In this document: positions 27,084 to 36,032 of the stretch, piece after piece
Layout: every line of letters begins with the position of its first letter
Position numbering within the stretch: position 1 is the first letter of the stretch
NCBI GenBank assembly: GCA_963715025.1
Contig: CAVQQQ010000002.1
Span: 372,001 to 436,000, forward strand
Reading direction: 5' to 3'
Length of the DNA stretch: 64,000 bases
Source of the DNA: DASSJT01 sp963715025
GTDB lineage: Bacteria > Actinomycetota > Actinomycetes > Actinomycetales > Dermatophilaceae
The notes under the pieces: model-generated
Told to the model about the DNA's origin: nothing
Databases searched by the model: none
Seen by the model: the letters and a program-made list of their open reading frames with translations, nothing else
Made by a program: the position numbers and the translations under genes

Positions 27084-27115
27084 ACTATCCTCCACTTTCT
27101 GGAATGCATCAAGAA
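27084..27115 (-). promoter_or_regulatory. furA promoter with FurA-box-like operator
   Basis: Read on the minus strand, TTGATG (27107-27112), 17 nt and GATAGT (27084-27089) make a -35/-10 pair. Between them is TTCCAGAAAGTGGA, an imperfect inverted repeat (TCCA...TGGA). The arrangement TCTTGAt-n-TTCCAGAAA closely resembles furA operators described in mycobacteria and streptomycetes, where FurA autoregulates furA-katG. Confidence 0.75.
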
Positions 27116-27429
27116 GCCGGGGAAGGGTTCCCCACTCGCCGAGCGGCATCCCAGTCCCGAGCCCGAGTGCACTAGCACAGCACCGAGCGAATGTCCCCGG
27201 AGACTTCACTTCCACGACCCGCCACGCTCAGGGACCTCAACGCGGTGGGCCAGATCCGTTCCGGTCATGTCGGCAAGGCGTCCACCTGCGGTCGTATGCG
27301 ATGCGGCACAGAAAGCGTGGGCGAACGTCCTGCTCATGCGGGCAAAGAGCGACCGTTCCGCAGGACGTGTGGCAGTTCTGGCGTGCAATCATGCGGCTCG
27401 TGACCTCGTCGGGCACGACGTGATCACGG

Positions 27430-27804
27430 CGACCTGGTGTTCACAGTGGGGCCGCTGACCGATCTCCCGTACCCCGACGATCAGTTCGCGGGCGTGATGC
27501 TGTGGTACTCGATCATCCACACACCTCCCGCCGGCCAGGCGCGCATCTACGCGGAGGCACCCGGGTTCTGCGCCCGGCTGGCCACGTGCTCGTTGGTTTC
27601 CAGTCCGGCGACGGTACGCGCGACGTGTCTGGGGGCATACCGTCAGTTCGGCTACCAGATCCAACTTGAGCGCCACCACTCCATGGCAGTTCAAGCAGCT
27701 TCCCAGCTGCAAGCCGCCGGATTGCGTGAAGTGTGTCGTTGGTGCGACGTGCTCAGGGCCAGGAGAAGGACGATCAGGCCGTCCTGCTCGCCAACGCCGA
27801 TTGA
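27430..27804 (+). pseudogene. Decayed SAM-dependent methyltransferase
   Basis: Pieces in different frames spell a class I methyltransferase C-terminal half. They are GPLTDLPYPDDQFAGVMLWYSIIHTPP, then GHVLVGFQSGDGTRDVSG in another frame, AYRQFGYQIQLERHH, LQAAGLREVCR, and finally RRAQGQEKDDQAVLLAN before a stop at 27802-27804. At least three frame changes are needed, and the N-terminal glycine-rich SAM motif is missing. The 350 bases upstream (27077-27429) hold only the furA promoter and no intact gene. Confidence 0.7.
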
Positions 27805-28023
27805 CTGTCCGCAAACGGGATCCAGTAAGGCGCTCAGGGTCATGAGCCTTGGTCTTTGATCCGACTCGCATGTTTGCAGCCGAGTTGAAGTAGGGAAATC
27901 TCCCATGGCCCGCGAAACCATGAGTATGGATCCAAGGTCTTTAGTATGGTTCTGGTTCTGCCCGCAAGTTCGGTCGGCGGAGCGGTGACGAGACGCACAT
28001 CCATTGGGGAAGAAGTCGAGAAC

Positions 28024-28494
28024 ATGACGCGAATCATTCGGAGCGGGCACGCGCGGATCATTGCCACATCGGCGGGAGCCTTCGTGGCGGCTCTCGCGGT
28101 CGGCGTCCCGTCGGCTGGCGCGGCGGCCACACCTGCCCAGAAGATGCCGCTCACGCAAACCAACAGGACCTGTGACAGCACGGTCATCCCTCCCGAGCGC
28201 ACCCAGCCCTTCGGGTTTGCGGTGGTCACCAAGCCCGCTAAAGACAAACTGGTAGCGGCGGTCGCGCTCAAGGGAGCACTGCCCAACACCGCCTACAACA
28301 TCAGGTTGATCCAGATCCTCCCCGACGACGCAGACTGCCACACGGTCGATGGGACGCTGACGACTGACGCCTTTGGGAATGGGAATGCGAACGTCCAAGA
28401 ACCAGTGCTACCTGGTGCCACGAGCGTCTGGGTCGACCTGAACGGGCAGATCAACCCCGACAACTTCTACGACACGGCGCCAGTGTCTTTCTGA
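28024..28494 (+). CDS. Small secreted protein of unknown function
   Basis: This 156-residue protein has a clear Sec signal: basic start MTRIIRSGHAR, hydrophobic core, and a likely cleavage after SAGAA near residue 35. The mature part has two cysteines (in NRTCDST and DADCHTV) that could form a disulfide, and a beta-rich composition. The ATG at 28024 is preceded by GAAGAAG. I do not recognise the family; it stands alone between a pseudogene and the MFS gene. Confidence 0.75.
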   Translation: MTRIIRSGHARIIATSAGAFVAALAVGVPSAGAAATPAQKMPLTQTNRTCDSTVIPPERTQPFGFAVVTKPAKDKLVAAVALKGALPNTAYNIRLIQILPDDADCHTVDGTLTTDAFGNGNANVQEPVLPGATSVWVDLNGQINPDNFYDTAPVSF

Positions 28495-28593
28495 CTCGTC
28501 CCTCACCCGCGGCCCAGGGTCGGTGCGGTGACTGGCTAGACACCGCCACCCTCACCGTCAGCGGCTCCTGGCATGGTCGCGCCGCGCGGGCAC

Positions 28594-30129
28594 CTAGGCA
28601 GTCGGGGTTTCGACGGGCGTCGCAGAGGTTGGGAGCGTGTGGGTGCCGGCAGCCGCTGCAGCAGCCGCGTCGTGGAGTGTCCCGCGCGCCGCCCGGTGAC
28701 GGGCCATGACGAAGGCCATGAGGAAGCCCACAAAGCTGAACGCTGCCATGACCCACGACGCCGCGGCCAGCCCTGAGGCCAGCGCGTCGGAGGGTGGCCG
28801 GCCTTCGGCGGTCCGGTCGGCGATGACCGCGCCGTAGATGGTCGCGGCCAGAGCCGTGGCCACGGCCGCGCCGACATAGCGGGCCATGTTGGAGACGCCG
28901 GACGCCGCCCCGACCTGGTTCGCCGAGACACAGGCGGTCGAGGCGGACGAGGCCGGCCCGTTGGACAGGCCCATCCCCACCGCCACGGCAATGAGCGGCA
29001 GGAGGAACAGCCCGTACCTCCAGTCGGCGTCGACGAGGCCGATGAGCGCGAACCCCACGGCGGTGAGCAGGAACCCCACACCGATCACCTGGCGACCGCC
29101 GAAGCGCGCGGCGAGCTTAGGTACGAACGGTGCGATCGCGACGAGGCCGGCTGTGGCTGGAAGGGTGGCCAGGCCCGCCTGCAGTGGGCTGAAGCCCAGG
29201 GCGTTCGTGTCCTGGAAGTAGAGGCTGAGCAGGAACATCAGCGCGTTGATGGTGCCGGCACCAATGAGGATGGCGATCGTGGCTCCGACCAGGATCCGAT
29301 TGCGCAGCAGCGCCAGGTCGAGGATCGGAACGGACACGCGTCGCTCCACCGCGACGAACGCGAACCCGGAGACGATCGCGACGGCCAGCGACCCGAGCGT
29401 GGCAGCCGACGCCCAGCCCCAGGCGCTTCCCTTGCTCATCGCCAAGACGAGCGGCGCGAGCGTCAGCGCGATGAGAACCGTGCCGGCGTAGTCGATCGAG
29501 CGTGATCGTTCGGGGTCGCGCGATTCGGACACCGTTGCAGCAGTCAATAGCATGCACACGGCAGCGACCGCCGCATCAACCCAGAAGAGACCCTGCCAGC
29601 CCGTCAGCTCTACCAGGACGCCGCCCAGCAGGGGTCCGGCGGCGGCACCCACCGCCGCTGCGGCACCCCAGAGGGACACGGCGCGCAGCTGTGCCTCACC
29701 CGTGTTGGCCACGGAGAGGAGGCTGAGCCCACACGCCAGGATCGTCGCGCCCGCTGCGCCCTGGATGACGCGTCCGGCGATCACCGCTCCGCCGGAGGAC
29801 GACAGGGCGATCAGGATGCAGGACGCCACGAAAAGCAGCAGCCCGAGCTGGAAGACGCGCTTGCGGCCGAAGACATCGCCGAGCGAGCCTGAGGTCACGA
29901 TGACGGCGGCGCCCATGAGGGAGTAGCCGGTCACGGCCCACTGAAGGGTCGAGACATCCATGCCGGTGTCCTCACTGATCGCCGGCAGGAGGATGCTTAC
30001 TGCGGACGTGTTGGCGTTTACTACGAGGGTGGACAGGCAGGTGACGGCCAGAACCCCGCCCGCACCCGGGGCCTTCCTGCCGTGGCCCACGTCCGCGCTC
30101 CCGGGACCAGCAGAGTCCGTTCCGGTCAT
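28594..30129 (-). CDS. MFS drug-efflux permease (DHA2, 14-helix type)
   Basis: This 511-residue multidrug exporter has about 14 hydrophobic helices. The motif-A loop is GSLGDVFGRKRVF and motif C is seen in AAAGPLLGGVLVELTGW. It likely exports drugs in exchange for protons. A low-complexity alanine-rich tail follows the last helix. It lies downstream of, and on the same strand as, the XRE-MmyB regulator, which probably controls it. Confidence 0.92.
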   Translation of the reverse strand: MTGTDSAGPGSADVGHGRKAPGAGGVLAVTCLSTLVVNANTSAVSILLPAISEDTGMDVSTLQWAVTGYSLMGAAVIVTSGSLGDVFGRKRVFQLGLLLFVASCILIALSSSGGAVIAGRVIQGAAGATILACGLSLLSVANTGEAQLRAVSLWGAAAAVGAAAGPLLGGVLVELTGWQGLFWVDAAVAAVCMLLTAATVSESRDPERSRSIDYAGTVLIALTLAPLVLAMSKGSAWGWASAATLGSLAVAIVSGFAFVAVERRVSVPILDLALLRNRILVGATIAILIGAGTINALMFLLSLYFQDTNALGFSPLQAGLATLPATAGLVAIAPFVPKLAARFGGRQVIGVGFLLTAVGFALIGLVDADWRYGLFLLPLIAVAVGMGLSNGPASSASTACVSANQVGAASGVSNMARYVGAAVATALAATIYGAVIADRTAEGRPPSDALASGLAAASWVMAAFSFVGFLMAFVMARHRAARGTLHDAAAAAAAGTHTLPTSATPVETPTA

Positions 30130-30273
30130 CTGAGGCCCCCTTCAGGCACGCATGTCTGGCAGTAGAAGCCTCCTGACGCTAACAGCCGGCTCCGGGCGGA
30201 CGCCTCACCCGCTCCGGACGAGGGTCGACGCAGTCACTGGGGCCGTCTGCCCCAGGATCTCCTCGCGGCAGTG

Positions 30274-31161
30274 TCACGACGCGTCGTTGGCGGCCTCCGA
30301 CTCGGCGCGCTGCTCCTGCTCGAGAGTGGCGGCCCAGCTCGCGAGAACGTTGAGCGCGTCCTGGGTCGGCGTGTCGGGTTCGGCCGTGTATACCAGCAGG
30401 GTCAGTCCGGGATCGGTGGGAAGCTCCAGGGCTTCATAGGTCAGGTCGAGGTCGCCGACGACCGGGTGGTGCAGCTGCTTGGACCCCGTGCGGTGGAAGA
30501 GCACGTTGTGCGCTGCCCACCTGGTACGGAACTCCTCACTACGAGTGGACAGCTCACCGACGAGGTCGGTCAGACCGCGGTCGTACGGGTTGCGCCCGGC
30601 CTCGGCACGCAGGACCGCGACCATGTCGCTGGCGGTGCGCTCCCAGTCGGCGTAGAACTCTTTCGACCGTGGGTCCAGGAAGGTGAACCGTGCGGTGTTC
30701 GCTGGCCGCGCCTGACTGTCGAGGACAGGTGCATAGAGCGCGCGACCAAGGCTGTTGGTGGCCACGACGTCGGCCCGGCCGTTGCGAACCCAGGCCGGAG
30801 TGCTGATCACGTCGAGGACCCGCTGCACGCCCGCACGTACCCGCCTGGGTGCGATACGGCGGCGGGTCCTGCCGCTGGCGTTGGCGGCCCGGGCCAGGTC
30901 GAACAGGTGGGCGGTCTCCGCCTCGTCGAGCTGCAGCGCGCGGGCGAGAGCCTCAAGGACGCTGTCCGACGCACCGGTGAGGGCGCCTCGTTCCACACGG
31001 GTGTAGTAGTCGACGCTGACCCCGGCGAGAATCGCGACTTCCTCGCGGCGCAGCCCGGAGACGCGCCGGTTCCCGCCGTATGCCGGAATGCCCGCTTGCT
31101 GCGGGGTGATCCTGGCCCGACGGGTTGTCAGGAACTGCCGAATCTCGCTGCGGTTGTCCAC
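30274..31161 (-). CDS. XRE-family regulator with MmyB-like ligand domain
   Basis: This 295-residue regulator has an N-terminal HTH (residues about 10-80; GLRREEVAILAGVSVDYYTRVERG) and a C-terminal MmyB-like PAS-type domain. That domain includes TPAWVRNGRADVVATN, FLDPRSKEFYADWE, NPYDRGLTDLVGEL and FHRTGSKQLHHPVVGDLDL. Actinobacterial members regulate adjacent oxidoreductases or efflux pumps and may bind fatty acids. It is divergent from the truncated MFS gene at 31315 and upstream of the intact MFS gene. Confidence 0.92.
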   Translation of the reverse strand: MDNRSEIRQFLTTRRARITPQQAGIPAYGGNRRVSGLRREEVAILAGVSVDYYTRVERGALTGASDSVLEALARALQLDEAETAHLFDLARAANASGRTRRRIAPRRVRAGVQRVLDVISTPAWVRNGRADVVATNSLGRALYAPVLDSQARPANTARFTFLDPRSKEFYADWERTASDMVAVLRAEAGRNPYDRGLTDLVGELSTRSEEFRTRWAAHNVLFHRTGSKQLHHPVVGDLDLTYEALELPTDPGLTLLVYTAEPDTPTQDALNVLASWAATLEQEQRAESEAANDAS

Positions 31162-31314
31162 CGGTCGAGCCTACGAGCGCATTGGAGGGTCTGGGAGGCC
31201 CTGCAAGTACCTGTCTCAACAGGGCCTGCCGCTGCGGGCAGGACAGCGGTTCCGTTGCCGTTGCCACGTCCGTTGGACCCTTCCGGCATTCGCCAATACT
31301 GAGAAGAAACGACT

Positions 31315-31656
31315 ATGACCATGACCCAGCCAAACCGCACTGATGCGGACCGCGCCCACCCAGTGGCGGTCCTGTCGATCATCCTTGTCAGCTACTTCAT
31401 GATCCTGCTCGACAACTCGATCATCTTCACCGGTTTGCCCAGCATCGGCTCCGCGATGGGGTACTCGACCACGGGACTGTCATGGGTGCAGGACGCGTAC
31501 ACGCTGGTCTTCGTGGGGCTGCTTCTACTGGGTGCCCGCCTCGGCGACATCCTGGGACGCCGGCGAGTGTTCGTCACCGTCCACATGGCTTTCTACGCAG
31601 GCTGGCCCAAGGCGATGTCCGCCATCGGGATCGCCAAGACTCTCTTCGACAACTGA
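31315..31656 (+). pseudogene. Fusion of MFS N-terminus to carboxymuconolactone-decarboxylase C-terminus
   Basis: The first 92 or so residues are the start of an MFS permease: two helices and the motif-A loop GARLGDILGRRRVFV. After VTVH the sequence switches in frame to FYAGWPKAMSAIGIAKTLFDN, the typical end of carboxymuconolactone-decarboxylase/AhpD-like proteins. The join therefore removed most of an MFS gene and most of a CMD gene. The product is unlikely to be functional. Confidence 0.7.
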
Positions 31657-31703
31657 TGCTGGACACGATCAGCATCGTGCAGACCGATCGAAAGGCAATG
31701 TCC

Positions 31704-32081
31704 ATGACCTCCTGGAACGAGGCAGAGCTGGCCATGATCGGCCAGACCGAAGAGCTGCGCATCTCCTCACGCCGCCGCGACGGCACAGTGCGCCCGTACG
31801 TGACGATCTGGGTGGTCCGGGTCGGCGACGACCTGTACGTGCGCTCCGCCTACGGAGCGGACAACCCATGGTTCGTGCGGGCCAAGGCCAGCCGCGCCGG
31901 CCGCATCCGGGCCAGCGGGATCGAGCGGGACGTGACCTTCGAGGACGCACCGCCGGGTGGGCACGCAGCCATCGACGCGGCCTATCACGCCAAGTACGAC
32001 CGCCACGGCCCGCGCATCGTGGGGACCGTCGTCGGCAGCCACGTCGCATCCCTCACCCTCCGCCTGGTGCGATCCGACTGA
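31704..32081 (+). CDS. DUF2255 family protein
   Basis: This 125-residue protein begins TSWNEAELAMIGQTEELRISSRR and has the family pattern TIWVVRVGDDLYVRSAYGADNPWF, a small split-barrel-like domain of unknown function. I prefer the ATG at 31704 over the one at 31698 because GAAAGG lies about 8 nt from it. It follows the MFS/CMD fusion by 47 nt. Confidence 0.78.
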   Translation: MTSWNEAELAMIGQTEELRISSRRRDGTVRPYVTIWVVRVGDDLYVRSAYGADNPWFVRAKASRAGRIRASGIERDVTFEDAPPGGHAAIDAAYHAKYDRHGPRIVGTVVGSHVASLTLRLVRSD

Positions 32082-32158
32082 GCCACGCAACGGGGTCACG
32101 CACGGACCCGGCATACCGCCACGACCAAACCGCAACCGATCACGTAACGGAGCAGGAC

Positions 32159-32728
32159 ATGGAGTACACACGGCTGGGAAGCTCAGGACTCAGAGTGAGC
32201 CGGATCGCTCTGGGGTGCATGAGCTTCGGACCCTGTACTGGTCCTGCATTGAGATGAAACGGCTCCAGCCGTGCAGGTCGGCTGCGTGCTGCATCTTCGC
32301 GAACTGCCAGGCCCACATCGAGGAGGCTCATGCAGCGAGAGGAAGAGCGCGAGATGTTCGGCCTCCTGACTGACCAGGGGGTGGGAAGCGTTCCCTGGAG
32401 CCCGCTCGCCAAAGGACGGCTCGCCCGGCCGTGGGGAACGCGAACCGCCCGAGCCGACACCGACCCGATCGGCCAGACGTTCTTCACGGACGCCGACAAG
32501 CCCATCGCGGATGCGGTGCAGCAGGCCGCGCAGAGCCGCGGCGTGCCCATGGCGCAGATCGCCCTCGCCTGGGTGCTCAAGAACCCCGTCGTCGCCGCAC
32601 CGATCGTGGGGGCCACAAAGCCCCACCACCTGCCCGACGCCGTCGCCGCACTGGACATCCGGCTCTCCGAAGAGGAAGTCCGGTCCCTCGAACAGCCGTA
32701 CACCCCCCGCCAGCCAACCGGCTTCTGA
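32159..32728 (+). pseudogene. Aldo/keto reductase with large internal deletion
   Basis: The start at 32159 reads MEYTRLGSSGLRVSRIALGCMSFG, the classical N-terminus of an aldo/keto reductase, and stops at about 32255. From about 32330 the C-terminal part resumes: QREEEREMFGLLTDQGVGSVPWSPLAKGRLARPWG through to LEQPYTPRQPTGF. The intervening 170-190 residues with the catalytic Tyr, Lys and His are absent, replaced by about 90 unrelated bases. It is a non-functional remnant. Confidence 0.8.
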
Positions 32729-32792
32729 AGACCGCCGCAGGCGTCTTCACGTCGTTGGGAGCCGGGCCGGGCGAGCCCCCACGCCCTTCTGG

Positions 32793-33269
32793 TCAGACCC
32801 GCCGAGGCGTTTTGCCCGAAAGGGTAGACATCCAGCGCATCACCTGGTGTCCGCCGTCTGAGGTCGGCGGGAACATCAATGGGCAGCCTCCATCGATGAC
32901 CGTGATCCCCTGCTGTCGGCCGTACTCCGTTGCCGCCTCCGAAACGCTTCCGGCACCCATGAGGCGGTGCATCCACACGTGCTTGACGCCCAGTTCAGCG
33001 CACTCGCGCATCGTCCCCTCCGCGGCTTCGGGCCTGGTCGCGATCACGACCGCTTCAACCCCACCGGGGATGGAACGGAGATCGTGGTAGCAGTGGTCGC
33101 CCTCGACCTGGTCAGCGTTGGGATTGACCGCGAATACCTCGTAGCCGCGGTCGCGGAGCCGTTTGTACACGATGTTGCCTCCGTGGTTCTCCGGCGTCCG
33201 CGACACTCCAGTGACGGCCACTCGCTTCGCCGCCAGGAACTCGGCGGCGGCTTCTCGGATCTTCTGCAT
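32793..33269 (-). CDS. CoA-binding domain protein (YccU-like)
   Basis: This 158-residue Rossmann-fold protein has VAVTGVSRTPENHGGNIVYKRLRDRGYEVFAVNPN near the N-terminus and VIATRPEAAEGTMRECAELGVKHVW in the middle, the CoA_binding/succinyl-CoA-ligase-like domain. Stand-alone members are common and of unclear function; CoA or a nucleotide is the presumed ligand. It faces the aldo/keto reductase remnant tail to tail. Confidence 0.87.
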   Translation of the reverse strand: MQKIREAAAEFLAAKRVAVTGVSRTPENHGGNIVYKRLRDRGYEVFAVNPNADQVEGDHCYHDLRSIPGGVEAVVIATRPEAAEGTMRECAELGVKHVWMHRLMGAGSVSEAATEYGRQQGITVIDGGCPLMFPPTSDGGHQVMRWMSTLSGKTPRRV

Positions 33270-33681
33270 GACTTCCCCTTACTCCGTTAGCGGATGCCAC
33301 GGACTGAGCCGACTGACACCGACGTGCGAAGCCGCGCACGGAACTCCCGGGAACGCGCACACACCGTCGGCCAAGTGCCGCGCAACTCGGCCCGGATGGC
33401 CTTGACTTCGCTCACACACGCACCACGGTGGGGTGCCCTTCGAACCTCGACGCAGGGGCGAAGGTCCCGAGGGATCCATCCGGTTCCAGGTTGGTGAAAC
33501 GCTGTCACTGATCGGGCGGGCGTCGAAGCGATGGTGGCCGAGGTGTCTCCAGGATGGTTGGGTTCGCGCCGGTGCCCGGCCAGACCGCTTGCGGGGCCGG
33601 CAAGGCTGCCGTGAAGCTGCTCCGAGACGTTGCGGTTCGGAAGATGTTTCATTCACCGATCGATGACAGGAAGGTCAAGCC
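33270..33681. other. 410-base region without a convincing gene
   Basis: No frame here has protein-like composition. It should contain the promoters of the CoA-binding gene (left) and of the reductase gene (right), but I see no clear hexamers. Confidence 0.4.
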
Positions 33682-34263
33682 ATGGGCACCATCGCAGCGC
33701 ACGAGTTCATCTCTCTCGACGGAGTGTTCGAGAACCCGAGATGGACCTTCGACTATGGGTTCGATCCGAAGATGAGTGAGGCCATCGGCTCGATCACGGC
33801 CGCGTCGAGGGCGATCCTGCTGGGGCGTACGACGTTCGAGATGTTCGCGCCGGCGTGGTCCACCCGCACGGTCGAGGACGACCCTGGTGCTCCGTTCTTC
33901 AACAACACCCACAAATACGTGGTCGGTTCGCGGGAGCCGAACGTTGAGTGGGGTCCCTCCACCCTGCTGGGGGCCTACGACCCGGCCGCGATCCGCACAC
34001 TGAAGGAGCAGACCGACGGCGTCATCTATATCGCCGGCAGCGGCACCCTTGTCCGGGCGCTCCTCCAAGAGGGCCTTGTCGACGACCTTCACCTTTTCGT
34101 CTACCCAGTTGCGCTTGGACAGGGCCGGCGGCTGTGGGACGACGACGTCGATGCGATCAGGCTCGCCCTCAAGGAGCACCAGGGGTACGACAACGGCGTG
34201 ATCCACGTGGCGTACGGCCCAGCCCCAGTCGTCGCCGATCAGACTGGGCACATCGTCCGATAG
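33682..34263 (+). CDS. RibD C-terminal/dihydrofolate-reductase-like protein
   Basis: This 193-residue reductase-fold protein begins IAAHEFISLDGVFENPRW, with AILLGRTTFEMFAPAW, IYIAGSGTLVRALLQEGLVDDLHLFVYPVALGQG and a C-terminal beta strand. AGGAAGG lies upstream of the ATG. It is the second member of this fold in the window (the other is at 19073) but belongs to a different subgroup. Function is unknown. Confidence 0.86.
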   Translation: MGTIAAHEFISLDGVFENPRWTFDYGFDPKMSEAIGSITAASRAILLGRTTFEMFAPAWSTRTVEDDPGAPFFNNTHKYVVGSREPNVEWGPSTLLGAYDPAAIRTLKEQTDGVIYIAGSGTLVRALLQEGLVDDLHLFVYPVALGQGRRLWDDDVDAIRLALKEHQGYDNGVIHVAYGPAPVVADQTGHIVR

Positions 34264-34389
34264 CCAAAGCGATGGTCTGGGCGTCCGGCCAGGCACGGAA
34301 CCGCCGCGGGGTACCGTGAGGCTCCTGGTCAGGATGGTGGTTTGGCTCCGTGGGCGGCCCGTGCCCACCGCACCGCGAGGACGTTGGAG

Positions 34390-34968
34390 ATGCAGTCGCC
34401 GACGGCGTTGGCGTGCGCTGTGTTCGCCGCGTGTGGCTACGCGCTCGGATCTGTGCTGCAGTCCATCGGCGCCAAGCGCACGCCAGGTCTCGCCGGAACC
34501 TTCCGAGACCGCGCCTACGTGGCCGGTCTCGTGGCAGACCTGGTTGCCTGGCTGGCTTCGCTCGTGGCCCTCCGTACCCTGCCGGTCTACGTGGTGCAGT
34601 CGGTGCTGGCTGGCTCGATCGCCGTCACCGTGCTGCTCGCGCGGGTGCTGCTCAGGGTTCGACTTCGGCGGGTCGACTTGGCTGCGATTGCCGTCACGGT
34701 CGCGGCCCTGGCAGTTCTGGCCGCCTCATCCTCTCCCGAAGCTCCGACCGACCTGTCGGCTGTCAGCCGGGTGACTGCGGTGTTGTGGGTCGCCGAGGTC
34801 TTGGGGCCATCCGCGGTCGGGTTGCTCGTGCTCGGCGATGCGGTCCGTCCGGGATGGGGGTCCGCAGTCGGTGTCGCCCTCCTGGCGGCGCTGGGGTCGG
34901 CGGCCTTTCTCGCCGGCGCCCCCGGGCAAATCGCCGCAACGGCCACGACACGTTCAGCCCGGGGATAG
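34390..34968 (+). CDS. DMT/EamA-like membrane protein, probably internally shortened
   Basis: This 192-residue membrane protein begins ALACAVFAACGYALGSVLQSIGAKR and has helices up to about residue 118. It ends with WVAEVLGPSAVGLLVLGDAVRPGWG and one more helix. Relatives of this actinobacterial DMT-type family that I recall are about 280-300 residues with nine or ten helices. Here the helices normally lying between SSPEAP and VTAVLW appear to be missing in frame. I therefore suspect a deletion of about 90-100 residues. The start ATG 34390 has GGAG close by. Confidence 0.6.
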   Translation: MQSPTALACAVFAACGYALGSVLQSIGAKRTPGLAGTFRDRAYVAGLVADLVAWLASLVALRTLPVYVVQSVLAGSIAVTVLLARVLLRVRLRRVDLAAIAVTVAALAVLAASSSPEAPTDLSAVSRVTAVLWVAEVLGPSAVGLLVLGDAVRPGWGSAVGVALLAALGSAAFLAGAPGQIAATATTRSARG

Positions 34969-35044
34969 CTCCCAGGCCACCGGTTCGCCGTCGTCGACGA
35001 CGGCGGTTACTGCTGTGCACAGCCGGGCGACATACCCTCCTGGG

Positions 35045-35941
35045 ATGTCATGGACAGTGAACGCAATGCCCGATCTCACGGGGACGACGGCGATCGTCAG
35101 CGGTGCCAACTCGGGCATCGGGCTGGTGACGGCCCACGAGCTCGCCGCCCGCGGCGCGACCGTCGTGCTGGCTTGCCGCAATGTCGAGGCGGCCGCCGAC
35201 GCGGCCGCCTCAATTCACGGCTCAACCCGGGTCGAGGCCCTCGATCTCGCCTCGCAGGCGTCGATCAAGGGCTTCGCGGAGCGGTGGACCGGGCCCCTCG
35301 ACCTGCTCGTCAACAACGCCGGCGTGATGTCCCCGCCTCGCTACCGGGAGACCGCGGACGGTTTCGAGCTCCAGTTCGGGACGAACCACCTCGGCCACTT
35401 CGCCCTCACCGGACGCCTCCTGCCCGCTCTGCTCACCAGCGCCCGCCCACGGGTGGTGACTGTGGCGTCCCTCGCGCACTTCGGTGGGGATCGCGGTGTG
35501 CTGCTTGGGAACCCGCGTGCCGGCTACAACCCACGGAAGGCGTACTCGCAGTCCAAGCTCGCCAACCTCCTCTTCGCCCGCGAATTGCACCGTCGTGCGA
35601 CCGATGCCGGCTCGCCGCTGGTCTCCACGGCCGCCCACCCCGGGGTCTCGGCCACCCATCTCGTCGCGTCGCGCGATGGCATGGGAGCCCGCCCGCTGGT
35701 GCGGAGCGTGGCACCCGTTGCCGTCCGTATCCTGTTCCAGTCGGCCGAGGCGGGGGCGCGGTCGACCCTCTTCGCGGCCACCCAAGCCGATCCGGGCTCG
35801 TACACCGGTCCGCAGCACCGCGGCGAGTCCCGAGGCCCCATCGGCCCGGCCAAGATGAGCGCGTATGCCGCGGACTCCGCTCTCGGACAAGACCTTTGGG
35901 CCCGAAGCGACGAGTGGGCCGGCGTGCGTTTCGCCCTGTGA
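35045..35941 (+). CDS. Short-chain dehydrogenase/reductase
   Basis: This 298-residue SDR has the NAD(P) motif TAIVSGANSGIGLVTAHELAARG, NNAG at LLVNNAGVMSPP, the catalytic serine in VTVASLAHFG and the YSQSK active-site Tyr-Lys. It resembles the retinol-dehydrogenase/oxidoreductase subgroup found in actinobacteria. An alternative start is the Met seven codons in (35066). Substrate unknown. Confidence 0.88.
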   Translation: MSWTVNAMPDLTGTTAIVSGANSGIGLVTAHELAARGATVVLACRNVEAAADAAASIHGSTRVEALDLASQASIKGFAERWTGPLDLLVNNAGVMSPPRYRETADGFELQFGTNHLGHFALTGRLLPALLTSARPRVVTVASLAHFGGDRGVLLGNPRAGYNPRKAYSQSKLANLLFARELHRRATDAGSPLVSTAAHPGVSATHLVASRDGMGARPLVRSVAPVAVRILFQSAEAGARSTLFAATQADPGSYTGPQHRGESRGPIGPAKMSAYAADSALGQDLWARSDEWAGVRFAL

Positions 35942-36032
35942 CGAGTGTCGGGCACATGGGCCGCCAGCGGCCGAGTATCACCGGCGGCAGCCTCGCGTCC
36001 ACACGTGATCTCGCCGTCACACGGCATACCGT

